This document shows, piece by piece, positions 7,051 to 13,509 of a DNA stretch of 13,659 bases (within the stretch, counting starts at the first letter, position 1; each line of letters opens with the position of its first letter). A program made the position numbers and the translations under genes. Under the pieces are notes generated by a model. The model had not been told where the DNA came from, did no database searches, and was given only the letters and a program-made list of their open reading frames with translations. The DNA is from JAYWIG01 sp043789035 (GTDB taxonomy: Bacteria; Pseudomonadota; Gammaproteobacteria; Burkholderiales; Burkholderiaceae_E): NCBI GenBank assembly GCA_043789035.1, contig JAYWIG010000123.1, positions 1 through 13,659 on the forward strand, given 5' to 3'.

Positions 7051-9369
7051 TTACTGCACCTTGAATCGGGAAACAGAGCTCTTCAATTCGGAAGCCAATT
7101 CAGAAAGTTGACGAATAGAACCGGCGGCTTGTTGTGTGCCTTCGCTGGTTTGCTCAGTCACTAACAAAATTCGCTGAATACTTTGCGCAACCGTACCCGC
7201 AGAGGCCGCTTGTTTGGATGTGGTTGTCGAGAAGTCTTCAATGAGAGTCGACAGCTCAGTCGACACCGTACTAATTTCATCGAGCGCTCGGCCAGCATCG
7301 TCAGACAACTTCGTACCTTCAACCACACCTTGTGTGGAACGCTCCATAGCAGAAACCGCGTCTTGTGTATCGGTTTGAATCGTACGAATCAGCGCAGCAA
7401 TCTGTTTCGTCGCTTCGCCTGAGCGTTCAGCCAATCGCTGAACCTCTTCGGCAACCACGGTAAAGCCTCTACCTGCTTCACCGGCAGAGGCCGCCTGAAT
7501 CGCAGCGTTCAAAGCCAGTACATTGGTTTGTTCGGTAATGTCTGAAATCAGCTCAACAATTTCACCGATCTCTTGTGATGATTCACCCAAACGCTTAATG
7601 CGCTTAGAGGTTTCCTGAATGTTGTCGCGAATTCCGTTCATACCCGTAATCGCATTGGTCACCGCTTTAGTACCCGCTTCAGAAGCTGTTAATGATTGAC
7701 GAGCAACTTTCACCGATTCGGAAGCACGTGCCGAAACTTCATTAATTTGTTGCGCCATTCGAAGAACAGACTCACCCGTATTTCGAATTTCAAGCGATTG
7801 CTGCTCCGACGCAACCTGCAAGCTTGATGAAATCATCTGTGCTTTTGTTGATGCTTCGTTAACCTGCTCAGCTGTGTTGTTGATTCGGCCTACCAGGCTG
7901 CGCAACTCTTCAACCGTATAGTTCACGGAGTCGGCAATCGCCCCAGTAATATCTTCAGAAACCGTCGCTTCAATGGTTAAGTCACCATCAGCTACTTCTT
8001 GCAACTCATTCATCAATCGCAAAATCGCCGATTGGTTTTGATCATTCATCCGCTTAGCTTCTTGCTCAAGCTCTTGGGCTGCCTGCTTTTGCTCATCAGC
8101 TTGATCGGCACGGGCTTCCGTATCTTTCAGGTAGGCGCGGAAAATTAAGCTGGCCGCAGTTAAGGCGGCAAGAACAAAGAAGCCGACGAAAATGAAGTTC
8201 CACTTTCGATCTTCAGACTGATTTGCCAAACCCGACTGGACCAATGAAATTTGGGTTCTCAATGGCTCAGACGAATAAAAAATATCGCGTTCAGCAGTTT
8301 TGGCTTTGTTAACCTTTTCGAGGTTTTTCACCACAGTATCAAGCGGCTTTTCGATGCGCGCGACAATGGTTTTTAACTCGCTCAAATTACGCTTTGTCTC
8401 CATATCTGAGGCTGGCGCAATTCTTAAACGCTCATCACCCGTTAACAAGCTATCAATCAACTTATTAAAGTCTGCAACGTCTTGCGCGAGCACTTTGGCA
8501 GCGTCGACATTAAATGCATCGCCGTTAATCACTTGGTTAACGTTCTTACCAATTCGTTGCGTCAACATCACCAAATCGCCGGCGGCAGACACTTCCCGCG
8601 CGGGTGCACCACTTTGCACTTTTTGGCTGGCGACGATCTGCGTGTTTTCTAACAATTGGGGATTGACACTATTAATTTGACCTCGTAATGAAGCCAAGGT
8701 CAGCAACAGCTCTTTATGAGAAAGAAGTTGTGTCGCAGAAGCTTTGGTTGCTTCCCAAGTTTTACCCGCCGCTTGCAAGTCCGGCATTATGGAGTCAGCC
8801 ACTTGATTCACTCGACCTGAGCCCCGTTGACCGCCTTCCATCATCAAGGCAAAAGCTTCGCTCAAGGCTTCCTGGCTTTCACTCAATTGCTCAAAAGCCT
8901 CTGAGTTTCCGGTTACTGCATTCGGAGCCGCTTTGGCTAAGCGCTGTGAGTGCATTAGAGTTTCGCCAACCACCTGAGTTAATGAGGTAATGTTGTCAGA
9001 CTGACGGGAGTCGAACCACAAGAACGCGGCAGAAATAAACGCACCAGCACCGATGATGGGGCCCAAGACATTGAGTTGCTTACGAAAGGGTAAATCATCT
9101 AAGCCATATATTTTCAGCGCAAATTTTTTCTTAGCTTTTAATTTCTTATCGCCTGCCCCAGCTTGAACACTGGATGACATGGCTTGAGTCGGTAAGGACA
9201 CAGTAGGCGTGTTTTCCGACATGTAAGTATCGTCCGAAAGCTTGGCAGATTGCGGTACCATGATGACGGTGTTAATCATCGATTCTGGTACAGGCTCATC
9301 AAGAATTGCCGTATCCATGTCTATCCCGGGCGGGCGTTTTGATAATTGAAATGAGGGAAACTTAAGCAT
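7051..9369 (-). CDS. pilJ: PilJ, methyl-accepting chemotaxis transducer for type IV pili
   Basis: Inner-membrane chemoreceptor that couples periplasmic or surface signals to the ChpA kinase through PilI. 772 residues: a long, polar, probably disordered cytoplasmic N-terminus (about 1-95), TM1 about 101-119, a periplasmic PilJ-type helical region about 120-390 with two similar segments (HSQRLAKAA near 140, LTQRIGKNV near 269), TM2 about 391-411, a coiled HAMP-like region about 445-495 and a signalling domain about 500-772. The conserved hairpin tip is intact around 604-650 (TEQTNVLALNAAIQAASAGE). The C-terminus ends in SSVSRFKVQ, with no CheR-docking pentapeptide. The start at 9369 has only a weak ribosome site; an alternative ATG at 9318 (MDTAILDEP) has GGGA upstream. 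It begins 24 bases after the pilI stop. Confidence 0.95.
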   Translation of the reverse strand: MLKFPSFQLSKRPPGIDMDTAILDEPVPESMINTVIMVPQSAKLSDDTYMSENTPTVSLPTQAMSSSVQAGAGDKKLKAKKKFALKIYGLDDLPFRKQLNVLGPIIGAGAFISAAFLWFDSRQSDNITSLTQVVGETLMHSQRLAKAAPNAVTGNSEAFEQLSESQEALSEAFALMMEGGQRGSGRVNQVADSIMPDLQAAGKTWEATKASATQLLSHKELLLTLASLRGQINSVNPQLLENTQIVASQKVQSGAPAREVSAAGDLVMLTQRIGKNVNQVINGDAFNVDAAKVLAQDVADFNKLIDSLLTGDERLRIAPASDMETKRNLSELKTIVARIEKPLDTVVKNLEKVNKAKTAERDIFYSSEPLRTQISLVQSGLANQSEDRKWNFIFVGFFVLAALTAASLIFRAYLKDTEARADQADEQKQAAQELEQEAKRMNDQNQSAILRLMNELQEVADGDLTIEATVSEDITGAIADSVNYTVEELRSLVGRINNTAEQVNEASTKAQMISSSLQVASEQQSLEIRNTGESVLRMAQQINEVSARASESVKVARQSLTASEAGTKAVTNAITGMNGIRDNIQETSKRIKRLGESSQEIGEIVELISDITEQTNVLALNAAIQAASAGEAGRGFTVVAEEVQRLAERSGEATKQIAALIRTIQTDTQDAVSAMERSTQGVVEGTKLSDDAGRALDEISTVSTELSTLIEDFSTTTSKQAASAGTVAQSIQRILLVTEQTSEGTQQAAGSIRQLSELASELKSSVSRFKVQ

Positions 9370-9393
9370 AATTTTTCGCCAAGGCAGTAATTT

Positions 9394-9981
9394 TTAACGA
9401 CTAATGAGGATGAAGCTCTCTTCGAGCGCCAATTTTGAAAGTACAAGGTCTTGCCAGACAAGGCCTTGGCTATCTCGCCAATGGGCACCGGCCCAAGATT
9501 TATTTCTGTAACGAACATTTGAAAGCACCGTTGTAGGCTTGAGTTCGTCGACGGTACGTAGGCCAAGCATCTTGGTTACCAAGATTGAGGCATTCACATT
9601 AAATCGCCCAGCCATCGACAGCAAACGCGATTCACGGGTAATTGGCGTTGACCCCTCATCGGCATATTGCGCAAGGTCGGTTACGGTATGCAAAGTGCCG
9701 CGTAAGTTCGCCATACCTTTAAACCATTGTTTGGTCATTGGTACAGACGATATTTGTTGCGGAACTGGAACGATCTCGCCGGCTTCTGCTAACTCGATTA
9801 ACCAGCGTTCTTCTCCAACCATCAAGCCCAACTTCGCAGAAGTCGTAGCTTCAGTTGAGGCGTTTTTTAAGCGCTCCCTCAAGCGTGCCTGAAATGCCTC
9901 CAAGTGCACGCCACGGCGATCTTTTTTCTCGTCGCGCTCGCCTCCCTCAGGCGCACTATGGTTCTCGATAATTGCTTCCAT
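9394..9981 (-). CDS. pilI: PilI, CheW-like adaptor of type IV pilus chemotaxis
   Basis: CheW-family scaffold protein that links the PilJ receptor to the ChpA kinase. The CheW core shows as GLMVGEERWLIEL, GEIVPVP, WFKGMANLRG and a VTDLAQY strand, in the usual order. I chose the ATG at 9981 (195 residues, MEAIIENHS). The frame stays open to a GTG at 10014 that would add MKALKQKGKKV, but that GTG has no ribosome site, whereas AGGGA lies 8 bases before the ATG. The first 35 residues are charged and unlike CheW, probably a flexible tail. It lies between pilH and pilJ, the conserved place for this gene. Family assignment is firm; the start is less so. Confidence 0.93.
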   Translation of the reverse strand: MEAIIENHSAPEGGERDEKKDRRGVHLEAFQARLRERLKNASTEATTSAKLGLMVGEERWLIELAEAGEIVPVPQQISSVPMTKQWFKGMANLRGTLHTVTDLAQYADEGSTPITRESRLLSMAGRFNVNASILVTKMLGLRTVDELKPTTVLSNVRYRNKSWAGAHWRDSQGLVWQDLVLSKLALEESFILISR

Positions 9982-9983
9982 AA

Positions 9984-9994
9984 CCTTTTTCCCT
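9984..9994 (-). promoter_or_regulatory. Ribosome binding site that decides the pilI start
   Basis: On the minus strand AGGGA (9994-9990) lies 8 bases before the ATG at 9981, with a second purine run AAGG at 9987-9984. The upstream in-frame GTG at 10014 is preceded only by an A-rich stretch with no Shine-Dalgarno match. This supports the shorter PilI. Confidence 0.5.
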
Positions 9995-10030
9995 TTTTGT
10001 TTCAGCGCTTTCACTATTTTGTTAGCTTTT

Positions 10031-10399
10031 TTAAGCCGCTAACTCTGCAATTTTCGCCAGCAGATCTTCGGGTTTTACGGGCTTAACCATGTAATCGCGT
10101 GCACCTTGGCGCAAGCCCCAAATACGATCTGTTTCATTGCTTTTCGTTGAGCAAAGCAGGATCGGGATTGATTGTGTTTGTGGGTCTTTCGTAATAGCGC
10201 GAGTAGTTTGAAAACCGTTTTGCCCTGGCATTACAACGTCCATCACAATCACATTAGGTTTTTCGCTTTTGCTCTTAATAAGCGCTTCCTCGCCATCAGC
10301 AGCAGTCACTACGATGTAGCCTTTTTTCGACAATAAATCTGCCAAGTAAAAACGTTCTGTAGGTGAATCATCAACAATCAACACTTTAGGACTAGCCAC
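10031..10399 (-). CDS. pilH: PilH, CheY-like single-domain response regulator
   Basis: Receiver-only regulator, 122 residues, a normal CheY length. Visible: acidic pair D10/D11, phospho-acceptor D54 in VMDVVMP, switch residue S84 and K106 in VKPVKP. In Pseudomonas, PilH is a ChpA target linked to pilus retraction and acts against or buffers PilG. The start is a GTG with AGGAGAG five bases upstream, which supports this unusual start codon. It follows pilG by 59 bases with no terminator between. It is called PilH rather than PilG from gene order and from the PilH-like opening SPKVLIVDDSPTERFYL and segment PGQNGFQTTRAI. Confidence 0.93.
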   Translation of the reverse strand: MASPKVLIVDDSPTERFYLADLLSKKGYIVVTAADGEEALIKSKSEKPNVIVMDVVMPGQNGFQTTRAITKDPQTQSIPILLCSTKSNETDRIWGLRQGARDYMVKPVKPEDLLAKIAELAA

Positions 10400-10404
10400 A
10401 ATTT

Positions 10405-10411
10405 CTCTCCT
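10405..10411 (-). promoter_or_regulatory. Strong ribosome binding site for the GTG start of pilH
   Basis: AGGAGAG on the minus strand, five bases before GTG at 10399. No nearby in-frame ATG competes with it, so the GTG start is well supported. Confidence 0.6.
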
Positions 10412-10458
10412 GCTTATTTAAGCGAACATCAACCTGTTTAAACTCATACAAAAAACTT

Positions 10459-10860
10459 CTACACGACCACTGACTTGCGGGCATACTCGCTCACTGTTTT
10501 CAGCAAGCTTTCTTTGGTAAAGGGTTTAGTGAGGTATTGGTCTGAACCGACCATTCGGCCACGGGCGCGATCAAACAAACCATCTTTGCTCGACAACATC
10601 ACGACCGGGGTATCTTTGAAACGCGGGCTTTTCTTGATCATCGCGCAGGTTTGATAGCCATCAAGCCTTGGCATTAGGATGTCGCAAAAAACCACATCAG
10701 GTTGAGTGTCAGCCACTTTAGCCAAGGCATCGAACCCATCTTCAGCCAAAACAACGGTGCAGCCAGATTGTTTCAAGAAAATCTCAGCGCTGCGACGGAT
10801 CGTATTGCTGTCGTCGATGATCATCACTTTTAGTCCTGCTAGATTTCCGTCCATACTCAT
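10459..10860 (-). CDS. pilG: PilG, CheY-like response regulator of twitching motility
   Basis: Receiver-only regulator, 133 residues, with a short N-terminal extension (MSMDGNLAGL) before the receiver, as is usual for PilG. Visible: D16/D17, phospho-acceptor D60 in VFCDILMP, S90 in VVMLSSKDG and K112 in LTKPF. In Pseudomonas, phospho-PilG promotes pilus extension and cAMP production through the FimL/FimV and CyaB pathway. The ATG has GAGGAG upstream at suitable spacing. Its start lies 18 bases after the rubredoxin stop, so the two are almost certainly co-transcribed. It is first of the chemosensory genes proper. Confidence 0.94.
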   Translation of the reverse strand: MSMDGNLAGLKVMIIDDSNTIRRSAEIFLKQSGCTVVLAEDGFDALAKVADTQPDVVFCDILMPRLDGYQTCAMIKKSPRFKDTPVVMLSSKDGLFDRARGRMVGSDQYLTKPFTKESLLKTVSEYARKSVVV

Positions 10861-10878
10861 CTAACTGCTCCTCGGGGC

Positions 10879-11058
10879 TTAGATTTCAACCATTTCAAAA
10901 TCTTCTTTGCGGGCACCGCATTCAGGGCATGTCCAATTCATTGGCACTGCTTCCCAGCGAGTTCCCGCTGCAATACCTTCATCTGGTAAACCGGCGGATT
11001 CGTCATACATCCAACCGCAGATCAAACACATCAAGGTTTTAAACTTTTCATTACTCAT
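10879..11058 (-). CDS. Rubredoxin
   Basis: Small iron electron carrier of 59 residues with one Fe(Cys)4 centre. Both metal knuckles are present: CLICG (C11, C14) and CPECG (C44, C47), spaced as in standard rubredoxins, with the conserved aromatic and acidic residues around WMYDE and the TRWEAVPMNWTCP run. Length fits the family. The ATG at 11058 has an excellent ribosome site, AGAGGAAG, about five bases upstream. It is the first gene of the operon and lies 18 bases before pilG. A rubredoxin in front of pilG is a recurring arrangement in betaproteobacteria as I know them, but the redox partner and any role in pili are not evident here. Confidence 0.95.
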   Translation of the reverse strand: MSNEKFKTLMCLICGWMYDESAGLPDEGIAAGTRWEAVPMNWTCPECGARKEDFEMVEI

Positions 11059-11084
11059 ATCAACTTCCTCTTTTATTGGCCTAA

Positions 11085-11140
11085 AACAACTCTTTATGCA
11101 GCATATATTTACTACTAATTTACATATTAGTTGGGGCTAG
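11085..11140 (-). promoter_or_regulatory. Probable promoter region of the rubredoxin-pilGHIJ-chpA operon
   Basis: The 168 bases between the tfpZ-like gene and rubredoxin contain an A/T-rich stretch with -10-like sequences (TATGTA, TAAAGA on the minus strand) but no strong -35. An inverted repeat ACTAAT-N6-ATTAGT (11114-11131) sits in it and could be an operator. No sigma-54 or sigma-28 consensus is seen. No strong intrinsic terminator follows the tfpZ-like gene; only a short TGGGC/GCCCA hairpin without T-run is present (11205-11217). Read-through from the pilin locus therefore cannot be excluded. Confidence 0.3.
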
Positions 11141-11226
11141 GCACTAAAGCCGCTCATCACCGACATAAGGTGCCGCTGTTGTGGTAAACGGACAAGACGG
11201 GCACTGGGCTACGCCCATAGGCATAC

Positions 11227-12009
11227 TTATAGCCAAGGCTTAAACAAGTACATACCAAGCACTGTAGTTTGGGCCTTGTCCACTAAAACGACGCCATCCG
11301 CTTGTTTACCTTTTAACGGCAAATAGCGGATATTTTCAGGCTTTACACCAGATTGCTTAGCGAGTTTTTCAACGGTTGCGTCGATTGCAGCTACCTGAGC
11401 GGCATCTTTCTTATTGATGTCTTTGAGTTCGGCCATCGGTCGCGCTTTGGCGGCAACGGTAAGCTTCTGTGTTTCGAAGGGTACATAGTACTGCGGCATT
11501 TGACCGATATCCGCCCCCCCTCCTACAGCACTAAAAAGCAACTCTTGCTTGGCGTTTGCATCGTCTGGGCTTTTAGCACCCACGAAGACTGGTCCAAAAA
11601 AAGCGCGTTCCGTCGCAGGGTTTGGCTCATTTTCTAGCATCTGTTGGGCAGTTTCTGGCCAATCAGCAACGGCAACCGCTTCAAACCGATCTTTCACAAA
11701 CACTAAGTAAGCCGGCCTCGCTAAATGAACCGTGTAAACACCGTAGGCTAAGAACCCAAGTTGAATAAATGCGATAAAAGTTAGGTCAAACTTCAGCGAT
11801 TTTTTCTTCGGCTTATAAACCACCATTGTCATTAACGGCCCAAGTACGATATCCATGGCCACCATGATCAGCAAAATCGTACCGACTGCCTCTGTGGTCG
11901 ATAAAACACTTCGATACCAGCCAAAGTAAACAAGAGTTAAAACTAGACTGGCAATAACCGCACTAATCGCGAAATGCAAGCCGGCAGCGCGCATTTTCAA
12001 AAAAAACAT
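11227..12009 (-). CDS. tfpZ: TfpX/TfpZ-family type IV pilin accessory protein
   Basis: Inner-membrane protein of 260 residues encoded next to a major pilin. In P. aeruginosa such proteins (TfpX, TfpY, TfpZ) accompany particular pilin alleles and alter pilus assembly or retraction. Three hydrophobic segments are seen at about 11-29, 41-64 and 75-95, followed by a soluble domain of about 160 residues ending in LGMYLFKPWL. The N-terminal segment MRAAGLHFAIS and the block MVAMDIVLGPLMTMVVYKP match what I recall of the family. The start at 12009 lacks a Shine-Dalgarno; the ATG at 11994 (MRAAG) is an alternative with a more family-like N-terminus. It follows the 12073-12567 pilin by 63 bases with no terminator, so the two probably share a transcript. 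The TfpZ name rests on family resemblance. Confidence 0.85.
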   Translation of the reverse strand: MFFLKMRAAGLHFAISAVIASLVLTLVYFGWYRSVLSTTEAVGTILLIMVAMDIVLGPLMTMVVYKPKKKSLKFDLTFIAFIQLGFLAYGVYTVHLARPAYLVFVKDRFEAVAVADWPETAQQMLENEPNPATERAFFGPVFVGAKSPDDANAKQELLFSAVGGGADIGQMPQYYVPFETQKLTVAAKARPMAELKDINKKDAAQVAAIDATVEKLAKQSGVKPENIRYLPLKGKQADGVVLVDKAQTTVLGMYLFKPWL

Positions 12010-12072
12010 GGTATTAAAATGTTAGGTTGTTAAGACCATAGTTTTATTGAAAACTACGTCTAAAAGAGTTTC

Positions 12073-12567
12073 TCACCGACATTCGGTGGGTGCATATTTT
12101 GCTGCTAGCGTACCTGCAATCTGTGTGCCTATTAGCCCGGTCGCACCTGCCGCTGCACAACGCCACCCGATTGAAGACTGTGCGGGCGTGAATGCGGTAG
12201 TTCCATTTGGCAATGCAGCACCATTTACATTGGGGCCGATAGTTAGCGTGCCTCCACCTGCGACCGCTTTAAATGCGATGGTTATGGTTCCGCTAGAAGG
12301 GTCTACGGCTATGCTATTCAGACTCTTCGTACTACTGGGCGGGGTGAACCAAGCTTGATAGCCGGCCGCAATCCCAGAATGATTACCGTCAGCATGCATT
12401 TCGACAACAGCCGTTTTTGCAGTGGTCACCATGCTTAAACCTTCAACAACTCGAGCCCGCACCGTGTAATCTTGATAAGCTGGAATAGCAACAGTTGCGA
12501 GGATACCAATAATCGCCACCACAATCATCAATTCAATTAACGTAAATCCGCGATGCAGTCTCATCAT
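12073..12567 (-). CDS. Type IV pilin, PilA-like (divergent copy next to tfpZ)
   Basis: Prepilin of 164 residues. The short basic leader MMRLHRG is followed by the PilD cleavage site G|FTLIEL with Glu at mature position 5 and the hydrophobic helix MIVVAIIGILATVAIPAYQDY. The mature protein is 157 residues. Two C-terminal cysteines (in WRC and ECR, 25 residues between) should form the D-loop disulphide. It differs from the 12657-13154 pilin in most of the variable region and shares mainly the N-terminal helix, a GGGTL motif and the C-terminal AKY-P-ECR end. Start: two adjacent ATGs (12567, 12564) with a weak GGTG site; the second has the better spacing. Only about 37 bases separate it from the terminator of the upstream pilin, and I see no promoter there. 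Major or minor subunit is not decidable from sequence. Confidence 0.93.
   Translation of the reverse strand: MMRLHRGFTLIELMIVVAIIGILATVAIPAYQDYTVRARVVEGLSMVTTAKTAVVEMHADGNHSGIAAGYQAWFTPPSSTKSLNSIAVDPSSGTITIAFKAVAGGGTLTIGPNVNGAALPNGTTAFTPAQSSIGWRCAAAGATGLIGTQIAGTLAAKYAPTECR
12074..12088 (-). repeat. Hairpin overlapping the stop of the tfpZ-linked pilin gene
   Basis: CACCGA-CAT-TCGGTG is a 6-bp perfect inverted repeat over the last codons and stop of the pilin. It has no T-run on the minus strand. It could protect the pilin mRNA from 3' decay and so set the ratio of pilin to accessory protein, or be chance. Confidence 0.3.
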
Positions 12568-12604
12568 TTCACCATTCGTACTTCTATCTAAAAAAAACTT
12601 TGGG

Positions 12605-12630
12605 AAAAAAAGGTGCCCAAAGACACCCTT
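12605..12630 (-). terminator. Intrinsic terminator of the 12657-13154 pilin
   Basis: On the minus strand an 8-bp stem (AGGGTGTC with GGCACCTT, two G-T pairs, loop TTTG) runs directly into seven Ts. It begins 26 bases after the pilin stop codon. Sequence and distance match the terminator after the next pilin copy at 13460-13484, so it looks duplicated with the gene. Confidence 0.85.
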
Positions 12631-12656
12631 TCTTACAGCAAGTTAGACGCGCTATA

Positions 12657-13154
12657 TTAACGGCACTCTGAAGGCGAGTACTTTGCGAGCAATGAACCCT
12701 GCGCGCCAAAGTTGATCGTATCGGCAGAAGAAGCTGGAGCACCTGCACTCTTGCAACGCCATGACATTGAACCAGCAATTGGTGCGATCGGTTGGCCAGC
12801 TACCTCAGTTGCTAAAGCCGCGCCGCCATTGTTTGGTGTAACAATGAGTGTACCGCCGCCTGCCGCCGCCGTAGTTGTTACCGTTATTACACCGGCCGTA
12901 TTGATCGCTAGTGAAGCAACGTTCTTCGTTGCTGAAGGTGCTGTCCAGCCTGACGAATAAGTCAAAGCGCCGCTTTGAGCATTCTCAGCAACCGCAGTTT
13001 TCGCCGCAGCTGCCATCGATAAACCTTCAGTAACGCGGGCACGGACTGTGTAGTCTTGATAAGCCGGCAACGCAACCGCAGCCAAAATACCGATAATCGC
13101 CACAACGATCATCAACTCGATAAGTGTGAAACCTTTTTGTACGCTCTTCAACAT
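12657..13154 (-). CDS. pilA: Type IV pilin, PilA-like (sigma-54 promoter copy)
   Basis: Prepilin of 165 residues and the best candidate for the major pilin. Leader MLKSVQKG, PilD site G|FTLIEL, Glu at mature position 5, and hydrophobic helix MIVVAIIGILAAVALPAYQDY; the mature form is 157 residues. The Ala/Thr/Gly-rich globular part carries the GGGTL motif, then two cysteines (WRC, ECR) with 29 residues between them, forming the presumed D-loop disulphide. The ATG at 13154 has AGGAG six bases upstream. A sigma-54 element lies at 13230-13245 and a strong terminator follows, the usual design of a highly expressed pilA under PilR-type control. Its last 49 residues match the neighbouring partial pilin at 44 positions. 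Confidence 0.95.
   Translation of the reverse strand: MLKSVQKGFTLIELMIVVAIIGILAAVALPAYQDYTVRARVTEGLSMAAAAKTAVAENAQSGALTYSSGWTAPSATKNVASLAINTAGVITVTTTAAAGGGTLIVTPNNGGAALATEVAGQPIAPIAGSMSWRCKSAGAPASSADTINFGAQGSLLAKYSPSECR
13061..13154 (-). other. Prepilin leader and N-terminal helix of the 12657-13154 pilin
   Basis: Codons for MLKSVQKG, the cleavage and N-methylation site before Phe, and the assembly helix. The leader is only eight residues with two lysines, the class IVa pattern, which predicts processing by PilD rather than signal peptidase I. Confidence 0.8.
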
Positions 13155-13229
13155 GATTAACTCCTAATATGAAAATAAAAATACGCTTCTAAACCGGGCG
13201 ATATTCAGATTCGCCTTAACGTATACCTA

Positions 13230-13245
13230 TGCGAGAGCTATGCCA
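13230..13245 (-). promoter_or_regulatory. Sigma-54 promoter of the 12657-13154 pilin
   Basis: On the minus strand TGGCAT-N5-TCGCA has GG and GC elements at the exact -24/-12 spacing of the sigma-54 consensus TGGCAC-N5-TTGCA. It sits 76 bases before the pilin ATG, predicting a leader of about 65 bases starting near 13220. Pilin genes in Pseudomonas and relatives are sigma-54 and PilS/PilR dependent, which fits. I did not find a clear PilR site upstream. Confidence 0.72.
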
Positions 13246-13362
13246 GCTTGGAGTTTTGCTGACGAAAGGTCGAAATTAACGCATCAAAGGATAATTACCT
13301 TGGCAGAGTATGGGCCGAACCGCAACTTAGAAGAACATGGATATCATTTTTAGATTAGAAAC

Positions 13363-13391
13363 AAAAAACGTCACCTGAAGTGACGCTTTTT
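13363..13391. terminator. Bidirectional terminator-like hairpin upstream of the pilin promoter
   Basis: CGTCAC-CTGAA-GTGACG (13369-13385), a 6-bp perfect stem, is flanked by six As on the left and CTTTTTG on the right, so it reads as a rho-independent terminator on both strands; the minus strand has the longer T-run (six). On the minus strand it is a second stop after the pilin terminator at 13460-13484, insulating the sigma-54 promoter. On the plus strand no gene ends here. Confidence 0.65.
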
Positions 13392-13459
13392 GTCTATTCA
13401 TTGAGGGCTTACCTGGCCACTACTTACCTCAACGTCTCTACTTCAAAAATTTGGGGCAT

Positions 13460-13484
13460 AAAAAAAGGTGCCCGAAAGCACCTT
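13460..13484 (-). terminator. Intrinsic terminator of the partial pilin
   Basis: On the minus strand AAGGTGC-TTTCGG-GCACCTT, a perfect 7-bp stem, continues into a T-run (seven Ts including the stem end). It begins 25 bases after the pilin stop at 13510 and resembles the terminator at 12605-12630 in sequence and placing. Confidence 0.88.
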
Positions 13485-13509
13485 ATCCCTGCAATTCATT
13501 TGCGCTACA

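Larger units (their letters stand above)
13155..13459. other. Pilin promoter region and spacer between pilin copies
   Basis: About 300 bases without a convincing gene. From the pilin start outward it holds an AGGAG ribosome site (13161-13165), the sigma-54 promoter (13230-13245), an A/T-mixed upstream region where an enhancer-binding protein such as PilR might bind, a T-flanked hairpin (13363-13391) and a 67-base stretch before the next pilin's terminator. That stretch carries AGGTAAG twice on the minus strand, 15 bases apart. Open frames in it are short and lack ribosome sites. Confidence 0.6.

Noticed and set aside
11205..11217. Short hairpin TGGGC-TAC-GCCCA just after the tfpZ-like gene, considered as a terminator.
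   Set aside because: The stem is only five pairs and no T-run follows on the minus strand, so it is too weak to call.
12584..12778. Minus-strand 64-residue frame over the pilin 3' end; a similar frame at 13443-13655.
   Set aside because: Both are the same out-of-frame shadow of the two similar pilin ends, and they resemble each other only because the pilins do.
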